Of a stretch of DNA of 41,211 nt, positions 33,808 through 41,211 are shown piece by piece. Under the pieces are notes generated by a model. It ran no database searches, was not told the origin of the DNA, and worked only from the letters and a program-made list of their open reading frames with translations. Origin of the DNA: Lachnospiraceae bacterium (GTDB lineage: Bacteria; Bacillota; Clostridia; Lachnospirales; Lachnospiraceae); assembly GCA_017455525.1 (NCBI GenBank), contig JAFTAP010000020.1, forward strand, positions 1 through 41,211, written 5' to 3'. The position numbers were made by a program, and so were the translations under genes. The first letter of the stretch is position 1. Each line of letters opens with the position of its first letter.

Positions 33808-34168
33808 CATGGTGATGTCCACGCTCCCGAAGACATGGATCTTTGATCTGGACGGGACGATAGTAAAGCATAACGGATATAAGATTGACGGGCATGACAC
33901 GCTGATTGCAGGGGCTAAGGAGTATCTTGACGGACTGCCGGAGGAGGATAAGATAGTCATTCTTACTTCAAGGACGGATGAGTATAAGGAAGAGACGATC
34001 AGATTCCTGTCGGAGAATAAGATAAGGTATGACGAGATACTCTTCAACATGCCGATGGGTGAGAGGATAGTCGTGAATGACAGGAAGCCATCGGGGATTG
34101 ACATGGCGTATGCAGTAAACCTTGACAGGGACAGCTTTGAGATGCCGGAGATAATAAGAGAATTATAG
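33800..34168 (+). CDS. Small HAD-superfamily phosphatase
   Basis: 122 residues from ATG 33800, which overlaps the upstream stop by eight bases and has GGGAG just upstream. WIFDLDGTIVKHN holds HAD motif I with D16 and D18. IVILTSRTDEYKEETIRFL supplies motif II (Thr/Ser), and ERIVVNDRKPSG holds the late Asp (motif IV). No cap domain is present, similar to minimal phosphatases such as KdsC- or GmhB-like enzymes, although it is shorter than either. In this neighbourhood it may remove a phosphate from a sugar phosphate before activation. The substrate is inferred only. Confidence 0.75.
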   Translation: MDNMVMSTLPKTWIFDLDGTIVKHNGYKIDGHDTLIAGAKEYLDGLPEEDKIVILTSRTDEYKEETIRFLSENKIRYDEILFNMPMGERIVVNDRKPSGIDMAYAVNLDRDSFEMPEIIREL

Positions 34169-34182
34169 GCACTGATAAGTGC
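34169..34182 (+). terminator. Weak hairpin after the HAD phosphatase
   Basis: GCACT and AGTGC form a 5-bp stem with a 4-nt loop directly after the stop codon, followed by GTTAGTTTTC. It is too short and the T-run too poor for confident termination. The next 120 nt to 34303 are AT-rich with no gene, so a transcription break and a promoter for the downstream activation genes are plausible but unproven. Confidence 0.25.
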
Positions 34183-34303
34183 GTTAGTTTTCAAAATTAA
34201 ATTCCAATACAACAAACATAAGATAATAGATTATTAATGACGATCGCATCTGTGGTTTTATTTTATTGCAAAAAAATCAGATAGTAAGAAACAGGAAAAC
34301 GGA

Positions 34304-35863
34304 ATGGAAGTAAAACATATAATCGTCCAGGCAGGAGGTAAGGGTACGAGGATGGAGCACCTTACGCATAATAAGCCTAAGGCGCTCGTGCCGATAGACA
34401 ACCTGCCGATGATCTTCCACCTCTTCAGGAAGTTTCCTGACAGGGAGTTCCTTATAATAGGGGACTACAAGTATGAGGTGCTTGAAAGGTATCTTGCGGC
34501 TTTTTCAGATGTTAGCTACAAAATGATAGATGCAAGAGGCAAGAAAGGCACCTGCGCCGGGATAGGAGAGGCAATGTCGCATATTCCTGATGGGGAGCCG
34601 TTCATGCTCACATGGTGCGACCTGATCCTGCCTGACGAGTACGAGATACCCTCGGGTGTAGGGAACTATATAGGGATATCCAAAGGCTTCAGGTGCAGGT
34701 GGAGCTACGAGGAAGGAAAGCTTGAAGAAAGCCCGAGCGACGAACACGGAGTTGCGGGGCATTTTTTATTTGCGGAGAAAGCGGAGATAGCGGACGTGCC
34801 GAAAGAGGGCGAGTTCGTTAGGTGGCTGAGGGATGCTGGGATATCGGGCAGACACGGTAAGGACAGCACTTTCAGGGAGCTCCCGCTGGACCGCACGAAG
34901 GAGTACGGGCTCATATCGGAGTACCCCGAGCAGAAGGGTGGCAGATGCAGGCCGTTCAACAGGATAACCATAGATGGGGACAGGCTGATAAAGGAGGGGA
35001 TAGACGAGCAGGGCAGGAAGCTCGCAGTGAGGGAGCGGGCGTGGTATGCGAAGGTGAAGGACGAGGGCTTTACTAACATACCGAAGATATACGAGACAGA
35101 CCCGCTAATCATGGAAAGGATAGATGGAAAGAACATTTTCGAGTACGAGCTCTCCTATGAAGAGAAAAAGGAAGTTCTGGGACAGCTCGTGGGGTGCCTG
35201 AGAAGGCTCCATGAGATGGATGGGTGCAAGGCAGATGAAGCAAGCTACTACGAGGCGTACATAGGTAAGACCTTCGACAGGCTCTCGAAGGTCAGGGGAC
35301 TCGTCCCTTTCGCAGACGATGAATATGTGACCATAAATGGGATAAGTTGCAGGAACGTCTTTTACTGCAGGAAAGAGCTTGAGGATGCGGTCATGGGATA
35401 TATGCCGAAGGAGTTCCGCTTCCTGCACGGCGACTGCACGTTCAGCAACATGATGCTGCGGTCTGACGGTACTCCGGTGATGATAGACCCGAGGGGATAC
35501 TTCGGGAACACGGAGCTTTACGGCGACCCCGCCTATGACTGGGTTAAGCTGTATTATTCCATAGCCGGGAACTATGACCAGTTCAACCTCAGGCGGTTCC
35601 GTCTGGATATCAGGGAGAAAGATGTTACGCTCAATATAGACTCCAATGGCTGGGAGGATATGGAAGACGAGTTTTTCAGATTGCTTAACGAAGAGGTCAC
35701 AAGACATCAGATGAAGCTGCTGCACTCGATAATCTACCTGTCGCTTACGACCTACGCATGGGAGGACTATGACTCTGTATGCGGGGCGTTCTATAAGGGG
35801 CTGCAGCTTCTTGAAGAAGCTATGAGCGGAATCGGATCAATGAGAAAAGGAGAGAGGAAATGA
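34304..35863 (+). CDS. Sugar nucleotidyltransferase fused to an APH/choline-kinase-like kinase
   Basis: 519 residues with two enzyme domains. Residues 1-230 are a MobA/RmlA-type NTP transferase: IIVQAGGKGTRMEHLTH with KPKALVPIDNLPM (the GGxGTR...K signature) and GTCAGIGEAMSHIPDG. The metal-site region is FMLTWCDLILPDEYEIP. Residues 245-500 resemble APH/choline kinases: LIMERIDGKNIFEYELS and FLHGDCTFSNMMLRSDG with H375, D377 and N382, then VMIDPRG with D395. Such fusions can phosphorylate and activate a small molecule in one polypeptide, as LicA and LicC do separately for choline. The stop overlaps the next start (ATGA). The substrate (sugar, polyol or amino alcohol) is not determined. Confidence 0.8.
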   Translation: MEVKHIIVQAGGKGTRMEHLTHNKPKALVPIDNLPMIFHLFRKFPDREFLIIGDYKYEVLERYLAAFSDVSYKMIDARGKKGTCAGIGEAMSHIPDGEPFMLTWCDLILPDEYEIPSGVGNYIGISKGFRCRWSYEEGKLEESPSDEHGVAGHFLFAEKAEIADVPKEGEFVRWLRDAGISGRHGKDSTFRELPLDRTKEYGLISEYPEQKGGRCRPFNRITIDGDRLIKEGIDEQGRKLAVRERAWYAKVKDEGFTNIPKIYETDPLIMERIDGKNIFEYELSYEEKKEVLGQLVGCLRRLHEMDGCKADEASYYEAYIGKTFDRLSKVRGLVPFADDEYVTINGISCRNVFYCRKELEDAVMGYMPKEFRFLHGDCTFSNMMLRSDGTPVMIDPRGYFGNTELYGDPAYDWVKLYYSIAGNYDQFNLRRFRLDIREKDVTLNIDSNGWEDMEDEFFRLLNEEVTRHQMKLLHSIIYLSLTTYAWEDYDSVCGAFYKGLQLLEEAMSGIGSMRKGERK

Positions 35864-36456
35864 TAAGCTATTTTGAGGAAGTCTTTGAAGTAATAAGAGA
35901 TTCAGTGGAATCAATAGATGAAAACGTTTATAACGAGCTCGTGGACCAGTGCGAGGAGACGATAAGGAAGGGACATAAGATAATAGCGAGCGGACTCGGT
36001 AAGAACGTGCCGATATGCGAGAAGTTCGTGGGAACGCTGAACTCGCTCGGGATAGACGCGAGGTTCCTGCATACGAACACTGCAGTGCACGGAGACTTGG
36101 GCATGGTAGGAAAGGACGACCTCGTGATACTGCTCTCAAAGGGAGGCAACACGGTTGAGACTGTAGCACTTGCGGAATACCTTAAGGAGAGGGGGACCAA
36201 TACCTGGCTCTTCGCCTTTGCGGAAAAGTGCAAGAGCGCGGAGGTCGTGGAGCAGAGACTTATATTGAGGCTGAAAGACGAGGGTGACGAGTGGAACATA
36301 GTCCCCAATAACTCGACAACGGTGAACCTCATAGTATTACAGGGCATAGCGATAGAACTCGGGAAGAGGCTCGGGGTAACGCTCGACGACTTCCGTGTGA
36401 ACCATCCTGGAGGAGGCATAGGGGCAAGGCTCAGGGGAGAGCAGATATGGAAGTAA
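35860..36456 (+). CDS. SIS-domain sugar-phosphate isomerase, KdsD-like
   Basis: 198 residues made of one SIS domain. KIIASGLGKNVPICEKFVGT, AVHGDLGMVGKDDLVILLSK with GGNTVETVALAEYLKERG, NIVPNNSTTVNLIVLQGIAI and FRVNHPGGGIGARL match D-arabinose-5-phosphate isomerases (KdsD/KpsF), including the family's HGDLGM and HPGG motifs. The C-terminal CBS pair of classical KdsD is missing, as in stand-alone forms. It would interconvert a ketose and an aldose phosphate, such as ribulose-5-phosphate and arabinose-5-phosphate. Neighbouring HAD phosphatase, kinase/nucleotidyltransferase and cytidylyltransferase genes suggest the product enters a nucleotide-activated donor. The kind of sugar is an inference. 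Confidence 0.85.
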   Translation: MISYFEEVFEVIRDSVESIDENVYNELVDQCEETIRKGHKIIASGLGKNVPICEKFVGTLNSLGIDARFLHTNTAVHGDLGMVGKDDLVILLSKGGNTVETVALAEYLKERGTNTWLFAFAEKCKSAEVVEQRLILRLKDEGDEWNIVPNNSTTVNLIVLQGIAIELGKRLGVTLDDFRVNHPGGGIGARLRGEQIWK

Positions 36457-39401
36457 GCTCCATAGGGGAGATAATAAGGAGCCTTCCGTGGGGACTCGTA
36501 GGCTGGTATGGGTTCGACAGGAAGGATAGGATACTCTGTATAGGCAGAGAAGAAGACCCACTGGCGGGCTTTTTTCATGTCGGGGGATATGACTTTGAAT
36601 ACTTGAGCATTGAGGAGCTTACAAGTGATGTCGCCAAAGAGAGATATGATAGATACGGATACATAGTGTGTGTCGCATATCCGGAGCAGACGGATGATCC
36701 CGTGGGATGCCTTAAGGCATTGAAGACGATGCTTAAGCCTGACGGTCATCTGCTCCTTGGTATGAATAACAGATTAGGTATCAGGTACTTTTGTGGGGAC
36801 ACTGACCCTTACACAAAGCGGGAGTTCGACGGGATAGAGGGATACTTACGGACAGGCTTCGGGGAGAGCGGTATCGGGGGTGTGGAGACTCCGGATGGGA
36901 ATGCGGATGCCGGAGGGAGAGCATTAGGCAGGTGCTACAGCAGGAGTGAGATAAAGAAGCTTCTGGAGGAAGCAGGATTATCACGGAATAAGTTCTACTC
37001 TGTACTTCCGGGGCTTGACGATGCGACGATGCTGCTCTCAGAGGGATACGTACCCAATGAGGATCTGTCTAACCGTGTATTTCCGTCTTATAACAGCCCG
37101 CAGTCCGTCTTCATGAAAGAGGAGAGCCTTTATCCTACGCTCATAAGGGAAGGACTTTTCCATGGGATGGCTAATGCCTATCTCATAGAGTGCTCGCCAG
37201 AGGGGGAACTGTCGGACGTACTGCAGATAACCTCATCGCTCCCCAGGGGAAGGGAGAACGCCACATACACTGTCATAAGGGGAGACGGCACCGTGGAGAA
37301 GAGGGCGGCGTGGCCTGAGGGAAGGGAGAAGCTCGCCGGTATAGTGGCGCATGACGAGGATCTCAGATTGCATGGTATCAGGGTGGTTGACTCGCAGATA
37401 ATAAACGGCGCATACGTGATGCCTTATATAGAGGGCGAGACAGCACAGAACTACCTTAAGCGGCTCCTATACGAAGACAGGGAGAGGTTCCTCGCTGAGA
37501 TGGACAGGTTCAGGGAGACGGTTCTTGAATCATCGGAAATAAGGACAGCGGACGATTGCACTGAAGTATTCGTGAAGGGCTACTTCGACCTCGTGCCGCT
37601 GAACAGCTTCGTCATAGACGGCGAGTTCGTCTTCTTCGATCAGGAGTTCTGCATAGAGGGACTGCCCGTGAAAGTAATGGCGTGGAGGCAGATAGCTTCT
37701 TTCTATTTCGGTGATCCTGCCGCGGAGAAGGAGCTTCCCATGCAGGCGCTGCTCGACAGGTACGGCCTTACGGAGGAGCTTCAAAGATGGCAGGGCATAG
37801 AATGGGGATACCTTGACGGCTTCCTCAATAATAAGGAGCTCAGGGCTTACCGTGAGGACCGCAGGACAAATGAGGATATGATAAGGAAGCGCAGAGAGGC
37901 GCTTGACTGTGGGGAAGGCAGCGGAAGGAAACCATATCACACAGGCTATGTCGCAGGAGCCTTCGATATGTTCCATATAGGGCACCTGAACCTGCTCAGA
38001 CGCGCGAAGGACAGGTGCGACTACCTCATAGCAGGAGTCATGTCCGATGAGAGGATGTATGACCTTAAGAAGAAGTACCCGATAATCCCATGCAATGAGA
38101 GAATGCAGGTAGTGGCGGGATGCAGGTACGTGGATCAGGTGGAGGAGCTCCCGGCTGACAGGGCAGGGATAATGGATGCTTATAACATGTTCCATTTCGA
38201 CTGCATGTTCTCGGGAGACGACCATGCGGAGGATGCGGGTTGGCTTGCCGAGAGGGAGAGACTAAGGAAGCACGGGTCCGACATAGTCTTCGTCTCGTAC
38301 ACCAAGGAGACCAGTTCCAGCGAGATAAGGCAGAAGATGAAGGATGATGCAGAGAAGGTCCTTTCGGGTGACAGCAGGCTCCTTACGGATAAGAACCACC
38401 GTTGGATATACACATATGACTATGCGCCGGACTCGGTATGGGAGGAATGGCGGTCTGCGGTCTATGCGTCGGATGGTGATAAAGAGAGTGGGGACGGCCC
38501 GGTTCCCTCATGGATCGCGCAAGAAGCTGATACTGTGGCAGGGAGATTGCATTGTGCGGGAGATGATACGGGCAGGGAAGATCTTCCCGCTTATGTTCTG
38601 CTATCTGATTCCCATTTTGCATACAACGGAACATGGGACGACACAGTGGCTTCCATGAAGGCAATATCAGAGCGGGTCAGGCTTGACGGCATCATACATC
38701 TGGGCGACCTGACTGACGGGCTTCTTCCTCTGACTGAAACCATGAAGATAGAGGGTAAGGTGCTGTCTGATATGAGGAGCCTTGGGGTTCCTGTCCATGT
38801 TATGCCCGGAAACCATGACTACAATTATTTCAGGGACAACCCGGACATAAGGTATCCTGAAAACCCAAGATATTTTGTTGATGATGAGAAGCATAAGCTT
38901 AGGCTTATATTCATAGATTCGTTCGACCCGAAAGAGGAAGTCCGGTACGGCTTCTCCGGGGAGTGCGCGTCCTGGCTTGATGAGGGCTTAAGCAGCATGT
39001 CGGAAGGATACAGATCGATAGTGTTTTCTCATGTGCCGCCGCTTGTCCGGCTTCAGGCATGGACCAAGGACATAAGGAACAGGGCAAAGCTGATAGAAGT
39101 CCTTGACCGCCATGCTGATAGGATAATGGCTCTTATCTCAGGGCACAGTCACTGCGACTTACTTTTCAACGACCTTCATAACGGCAAGTTTCCAATAGTT
39201 CTTATCAACTGCGCCAAGTGCGAGTACTTCCTTGAGCATAAGCCGAAGGATGCCGTGGTTTCTTTCCGCAGGCTCGGCGACAGGACGCAGGAGAGCTTCG
39301 ACATAATGCAGGTTGACACCGCTAATAATGAGATATATTTCACGAGGTTCGGTGCGGGGAGCGACAGGATCGTACGTGATCATATGGCAGAGTGGGCATA
39401 G
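36447..39401 (+). CDS. Four-domain protein: methyltransferase-like, kinase-like, cytidylyltransferase and metallophosphoesterase
   Basis: 984 residues. Residues 1-225 resemble a class I methyltransferase-like domain (YIVCVAYPEQTDDPVGCLKA, LKPDGHLLLGMNNRLGIRYF, CYSRSEIKKLLEEAGL). Residues 230-480 form a middle domain with FVKGYFDLVPLNSF and FVFFDQEFCIEGLPVKVM, perhaps kinase-related but unproven. Residues 495-640 are a TagD-type cytidylyltransferase: YVAGAFDMFHIGHLNLLRRA with HIGH at 510-513. Residues 715-905 are a calcineurin-like phosphoesterase: LLSDSHF (D721, H723), HLGDLTDG (D754), MPGNHDYN (N789-H790-D791), FSHVPP and SGHSH (H900, H902). The start overlaps the SIS gene by ten bases. A protein that both forms and may cleave nucleotide-linked phosphates is odd. 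It may make a CDP-polyol or remove a phosphate from it. Confidence 0.8.
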   Translation: MEVSSIGEIIRSLPWGLVGWYGFDRKDRILCIGREEDPLAGFFHVGGYDFEYLSIEELTSDVAKERYDRYGYIVCVAYPEQTDDPVGCLKALKTMLKPDGHLLLGMNNRLGIRYFCGDTDPYTKREFDGIEGYLRTGFGESGIGGVETPDGNADAGGRALGRCYSRSEIKKLLEEAGLSRNKFYSVLPGLDDATMLLSEGYVPNEDLSNRVFPSYNSPQSVFMKEESLYPTLIREGLFHGMANAYLIECSPEGELSDVLQITSSLPRGRENATYTVIRGDGTVEKRAAWPEGREKLAGIVAHDEDLRLHGIRVVDSQIINGAYVMPYIEGETAQNYLKRLLYEDRERFLAEMDRFRETVLESSEIRTADDCTEVFVKGYFDLVPLNSFVIDGEFVFFDQEFCIEGLPVKVMAWRQIASFYFGDPAAEKELPMQALLDRYGLTEELQRWQGIEWGYLDGFLNNKELRAYREDRRTNEDMIRKRREALDCGEGSGRKPYHTGYVAGAFDMFHIGHLNLLRRAKDRCDYLIAGVMSDERMYDLKKKYPIIPCNERMQVVAGCRYVDQVEELPADRAGIMDAYNMFHFDCMFSGDDHAEDAGWLAERERLRKHGSDIVFVSYTKETSSSEIRQKMKDDAEKVLSGDSRLLTDKNHRWIYTYDYAPDSVWEEWRSAVYASDGDKESGDGPVPSWIAQEADTVAGRLHCAGDDTGREDLPAYVLLSDSHFAYNGTWDDTVASMKAISERVRLDGIIHLGDLTDGLLPLTETMKIEGKVLSDMRSLGVPVHVMPGNHDYNYFRDNPDIRYPENPRYFVDDEKHKLRLIFIDSFDPKEEVRYGFSGECASWLDEGLSSMSEGYRSIVFSHVPPLVRLQAWTKDIRNRAKLIEVLDRHADRIMALISGHSHCDLLFNDLHNGKFPIVLINCAKCEYFLEHKPKDAVVSFRRLGDRTQESFDIMQVDTANNEIYFTRFGAGSDRIVRDHMAEWA

Positions 39402-39476
39402 CCGGAGGCGTGGGATGCATAGGAGATACACCCTGACACATGGGTGGAATACAGGGCGGGATAGGAGGTACTAGAA

Positions 39477-40490
39477 TTGATTGACAACTTGACTAAGCTT
39501 AGGGAGGTCCAGCTCGAGCTATTAGAGACATTCGCATTGACCTGTGAGGCACACCAGCTAAAGTGGTATGCCTTTTTTGGTACACTGCTGGGAGTAGTAA
39601 GAAACGAGGGATATCTGCCGTGGGATGACGACATAGATGTGGTCATGCCCATGAGGGACTACATACTGCTCTGCGAGCATAGGGAGTGGTTCAATACTGC
39701 CAAATACCTGCTCCAGACGCCGCTTGACTACGGATGCAGCAGGTTCGCCAAGCTCAGGAAAAACGGAACGACCGCTTTCAGAGATGATTTCATAGAGGAA
39801 CTTAGGACAGAGGGGCATCACGGTATCTCCATAGACATCATACCTCTTGCGGAGATACCGGGTGCAGACTGCTATCATACACCTACGCTCATGGAACCTG
39901 AGAAAAAAGAGGCAGTATATCTGAAGTCGTGGTTCGAGCCTGCGGGAATCGGGAAGTTTGAGTATATGCAGGTATACATACCTGCTAACCCCCGTAAGAT
40001 AATGAATGAAGTATATGAGGACTGGGCATGGCCGCATGGAGCTAAGGAGAGCAAACCGTCTTATTGGTTCTTTGACACGGAGGTAGGGTATGAACTCTAT
40101 GTCAGACGGTATACGGGGATGCTGAACGGCATAAAGGACAAGAAGATATACCTGTTCGGAGCCGCCGACTCGCTCCGCATATGGCTGGAGAAGTTTGGAT
40201 TAAAGGATCATGTCGTATGCACCTTTGACAATGACCCTGATAAGTGGGGAAAGAAGATCTTCGATGTGGAGGTGCGAGACCCTTTGGAATTGCCTGGATT
40301 TCTTGATGATAAAAGCCGAGTAATCATAGTAAGCCTATGGCATCAGGAGATAGGCAGGCAGTTAGAGAGGATGGGTATAGACGATTACTGCGTGTATCTT
40401 GATGACTACTATGATGACAACATCGGTAATAAAGTCACCAGAAGAGAGGATTTCGAGAACGGCGACAACAAGATCCCTAAGTGGGAATAG
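39477..40490 (+). CDS. LicD-family phosphotransferase with C-terminal Rossmann-like module
   Basis: 337 residues. LREVQLELLETFALTCEAH, YAFFGTLLGVVRNEGYLP and WDDDIDVVMPMRDY (residues 49-62) are the core LicD motifs. LicD proteins transfer phosphocholine or other phosphate groups from CDP-activated donors to surface glycans. SRFAKLRKNGTTAF and HGISIDIIPLAEIPG also fit. The module follows near residue 222: KIYLFGAADSLRIWLEKFG, VVCTFDNDPDKWGKKIFDV and VIIVSLWHQEIG. TTG 39477 is the start, with AGGAGG 8 nt upstream. Its position after a cytidylyltransferase fits a CDP-donor to glycan transfer. A hairpin lies about 20 nt after the stop, so this is probably the end of a transcript. Confidence 0.85.
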   Translation: MIDNLTKLREVQLELLETFALTCEAHQLKWYAFFGTLLGVVRNEGYLPWDDDIDVVMPMRDYILLCEHREWFNTAKYLLQTPLDYGCSRFAKLRKNGTTAFRDDFIEELRTEGHHGISIDIIPLAEIPGADCYHTPTLMEPEKKEAVYLKSWFEPAGIGKFEYMQVYIPANPRKIMNEVYEDWAWPHGAKESKPSYWFFDTEVGYELYVRRYTGMLNGIKDKKIYLFGAADSLRIWLEKFGLKDHVVCTFDNDPDKWGKKIFDVEVRDPLELPGFLDDKSRVIIVSLWHQEIGRQLERMGIDDYCVYLDDYYDDNIGNKVTRREDFENGDNKIPKWE

Positions 40491-40509
40491 ATTAAGATAA
40501 AGTTCTTTA

Positions 40510-40536
40510 AGGCTTCCGTCACAGTATCGGAAGCCT
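40510..40536 (+). terminator. Probable terminator hairpin after the LicD gene
   Basis: AGGCTTCCG (40510-40518) and CGGAAGCCT (40528-40536) form a perfect 9-bp stem with a 9-nt loop. ATTAAATT follows, which is AT-rich but not a clean U-run. It lies 20 nt after a stop codon and 90 nt before the next gene, so intrinsic or partial termination is likely. Confidence 0.55.
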
Positions 40537-40625
40537 ATTAAATTGAGAAAGCAAATTGGGAAATACGGGCGAATTTATAAAAGAGAAGGATATAACGGGC
40601 AGGAATAGGAAAGAGGGAACGGATA

Positions 40626-41211
40626 ATGACGGGAAATGACGGAAGAGCAGATATCTCCGTGATAATAACAACCATGAACAGCGCACGGTATATCAGAGAA
40701 TGTATGGATAGCTTAGAGGCGCAGTTTATGGACAGGATTGAGGTCATAGTTGTGGACAGGGGATCCACGGACGGCACTCAGGGGATACTGAGGGAGTATG
40801 CAGACGGGAGATGGCGGTTCAGGATCATGACGGATCGGATGGGAAGCGCGGGACATGCGAAGAACCTCGGACTTGATAAGGCTTCCGCACCATATGTCAT
40901 GTTCCTTGAGCCTGAGGACTGTATAATGAGCGGCACGCTTGAAACGCTCCTGAGGCTCGTCATGGAGAGAGAGGAGAATGACATGGCGGTCGCTCCTGTA
41001 GGGTATTTTGAGCATGACGATACAGTCAGGACATGGTACATGGAAGGAGAGCCGGAGGAGACATTCGAGAGGAAGGCTTCGCCTGATCTCTCGGATCACG
41101 AACAGACATACAGGTGGCTTGCGTTCGAGTGCGAAGCAATTTACAGCACAGATTTCCTGAGGGAAAGAGAGATTCGGTACTATGACCAGCCGGGCATAGG
41201 CCGGCAGAGCG
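40626..41211 (+). CDS. GT2 family glycosyltransferase, cut by the window end
   Basis: Open from ATG 40626 to the last base, 195 codons with no stop, so the gene continues outside. DISVIITTMNSARYIRECMD, IEVIVVDRGSTDGTQGILRE, AGHAKNLGLDKASAPYVMFL and EPEDCIMSGTLETLL give an ordinary GT2 GT-A core up to the acidic metal site. Later visible residues (RWLAFECEAIYSTDFLRERE) reach the acceptor region. The first 195 residues carry no appended module; whether the missing C-terminus has one cannot be seen. AGGAATAGGAAAG upstream is a modest ribosome site. Confidence 0.85.
   Translation, partial: MTGNDGRADISVIITTMNSARYIRECMDSLEAQFMDRIEVIVVDRGSTDGTQGILREYADGRWRFRIMTDRMGSAGHAKNLGLDKASAPYVMFLEPEDCIMSGTLETLLRLVMEREENDMAVAPVGYFEHDDTVRTWYMEGEPEETFERKASPDLSDHEQTYRWLAFECEAIYSTDFLREREIRYYDQPGIGRQS

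Noticed and set aside
34266-34303. Promoter before the nucleotidyltransferase-kinase gene
   Set aside because: TTGCAA at 34266 could be a -35 box, but no acceptable -10 box was found at 16-18 nt.
33800-36456. Standard GDP- or ADP-heptose pathway (gmhA, gmhB, hddA, hddC)
   Set aside because: The functional types are similar, but the isomerase motifs (HGDLGM, HPGG) are KdsD-like, the kinase is APH-like rather than GHMP, and the HAD protein is shorter than GmhB.
35928-36749. Long antisense open frame of 273 codons
   Set aside because: It lies opposite the SIS-isomerase and the start of the four-domain gene, both with strong family motifs. Its serine- and proline-rich translation is typical of a shadow frame, and no ribosome site was seen.
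39402-39476. Third copy of the GCCCTGAC-type hairpin
   Set aside because: CACCCTG and CAGGGCG can pair over a long loop, but the match is too short to separate from chance.
1-41211. CRISPR arrays, tRNA or rRNA genes, complete insertion sequences
   Set aside because: I saw no regularly spaced repeats, no cloverleaf or rRNA-like sequence, and no intact transposase with terminal repeats.

Overview
This 41 kb window is almost entirely a glycan-assembly and glycan-modification locus, with every gene on the + strand. It probably comes from a strictly anaerobic Firmicute, most likely a Lachnospiraceae-type Clostridium relative. The reasons are an O2-sensitive glycyl radical enzyme with its activase, heavy use of AGA/AGG and ATA codons, AGGAGG-type ribosome sites, TTG starts, and an Rpn/PD-(D/E)XK transposase-like remnant. 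The genus is an inference.

Layout. 1-989 holds a frameshifted Rpn-family remnant and a non-coding gap with a strong inverted repeat. 990-20688 is an AT-rich, tightly packed operon-like run: two radical SAM/SPASM proteins, six methyltransferases, an RmlD-like reductase, a TIGR04372-like glycosyltransferase, a glycyl radical enzyme (GRE) with its activase, an RgpF-like glycosyltransferase, and two GT4 and two GT2 enzymes. 20730-40490 is visibly richer in GC: a zinc-ribbon methyltransferase, a large HAD-like protein, a self-contained hicAB toxin-antitoxin pair with its own promoter and palindrome, two tandem paralogous GT-B-like proteins, more glycosyltransferases, and a CDP-glycerol-transferase-like protein carrying an AT-rich beta-propeller segment. 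It ends with an activation set: small HAD phosphatase, nucleotidyltransferase-kinase fusion, KdsD-like SIS isomerase, a four-domain methyltransferase/cytidylyltransferase/metallophosphoesterase, and a LicD-like phosphotransferase. A GT2 gene runs off the right edge.

How the genes may work together. The glycosyltransferases could build a heavily methylated oligosaccharide. The radical SAM proteins and the GRE could edit a sugar or a small-molecule side group. The 3' set could make a nucleotide-activated sugar or polyol that LicD places as a phosphate-linked decoration. No protein here has a clear signal peptide or multi-pass membrane topology, and no flippase, polymerase or polyprenyl-phosphate transferase is present. 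Export genes therefore lie elsewhere, or the glycan is put on a protein in the cytoplasm.

Most notable points: (1) a GRE/activase pair of unassigned substrate inside a glycan operon; (2) a small Rossmann-like module (YGxGxxG...DN, resembling the PglD N-domain) attached to about 15 different enzymes; (3) two adjacent genes knocked out of frame exactly at G7 tracts, with further G7 tracts in frame elsewhere, which suggests phase variation or homopolymer read error; (4) an unusual four-domain fusion protein.
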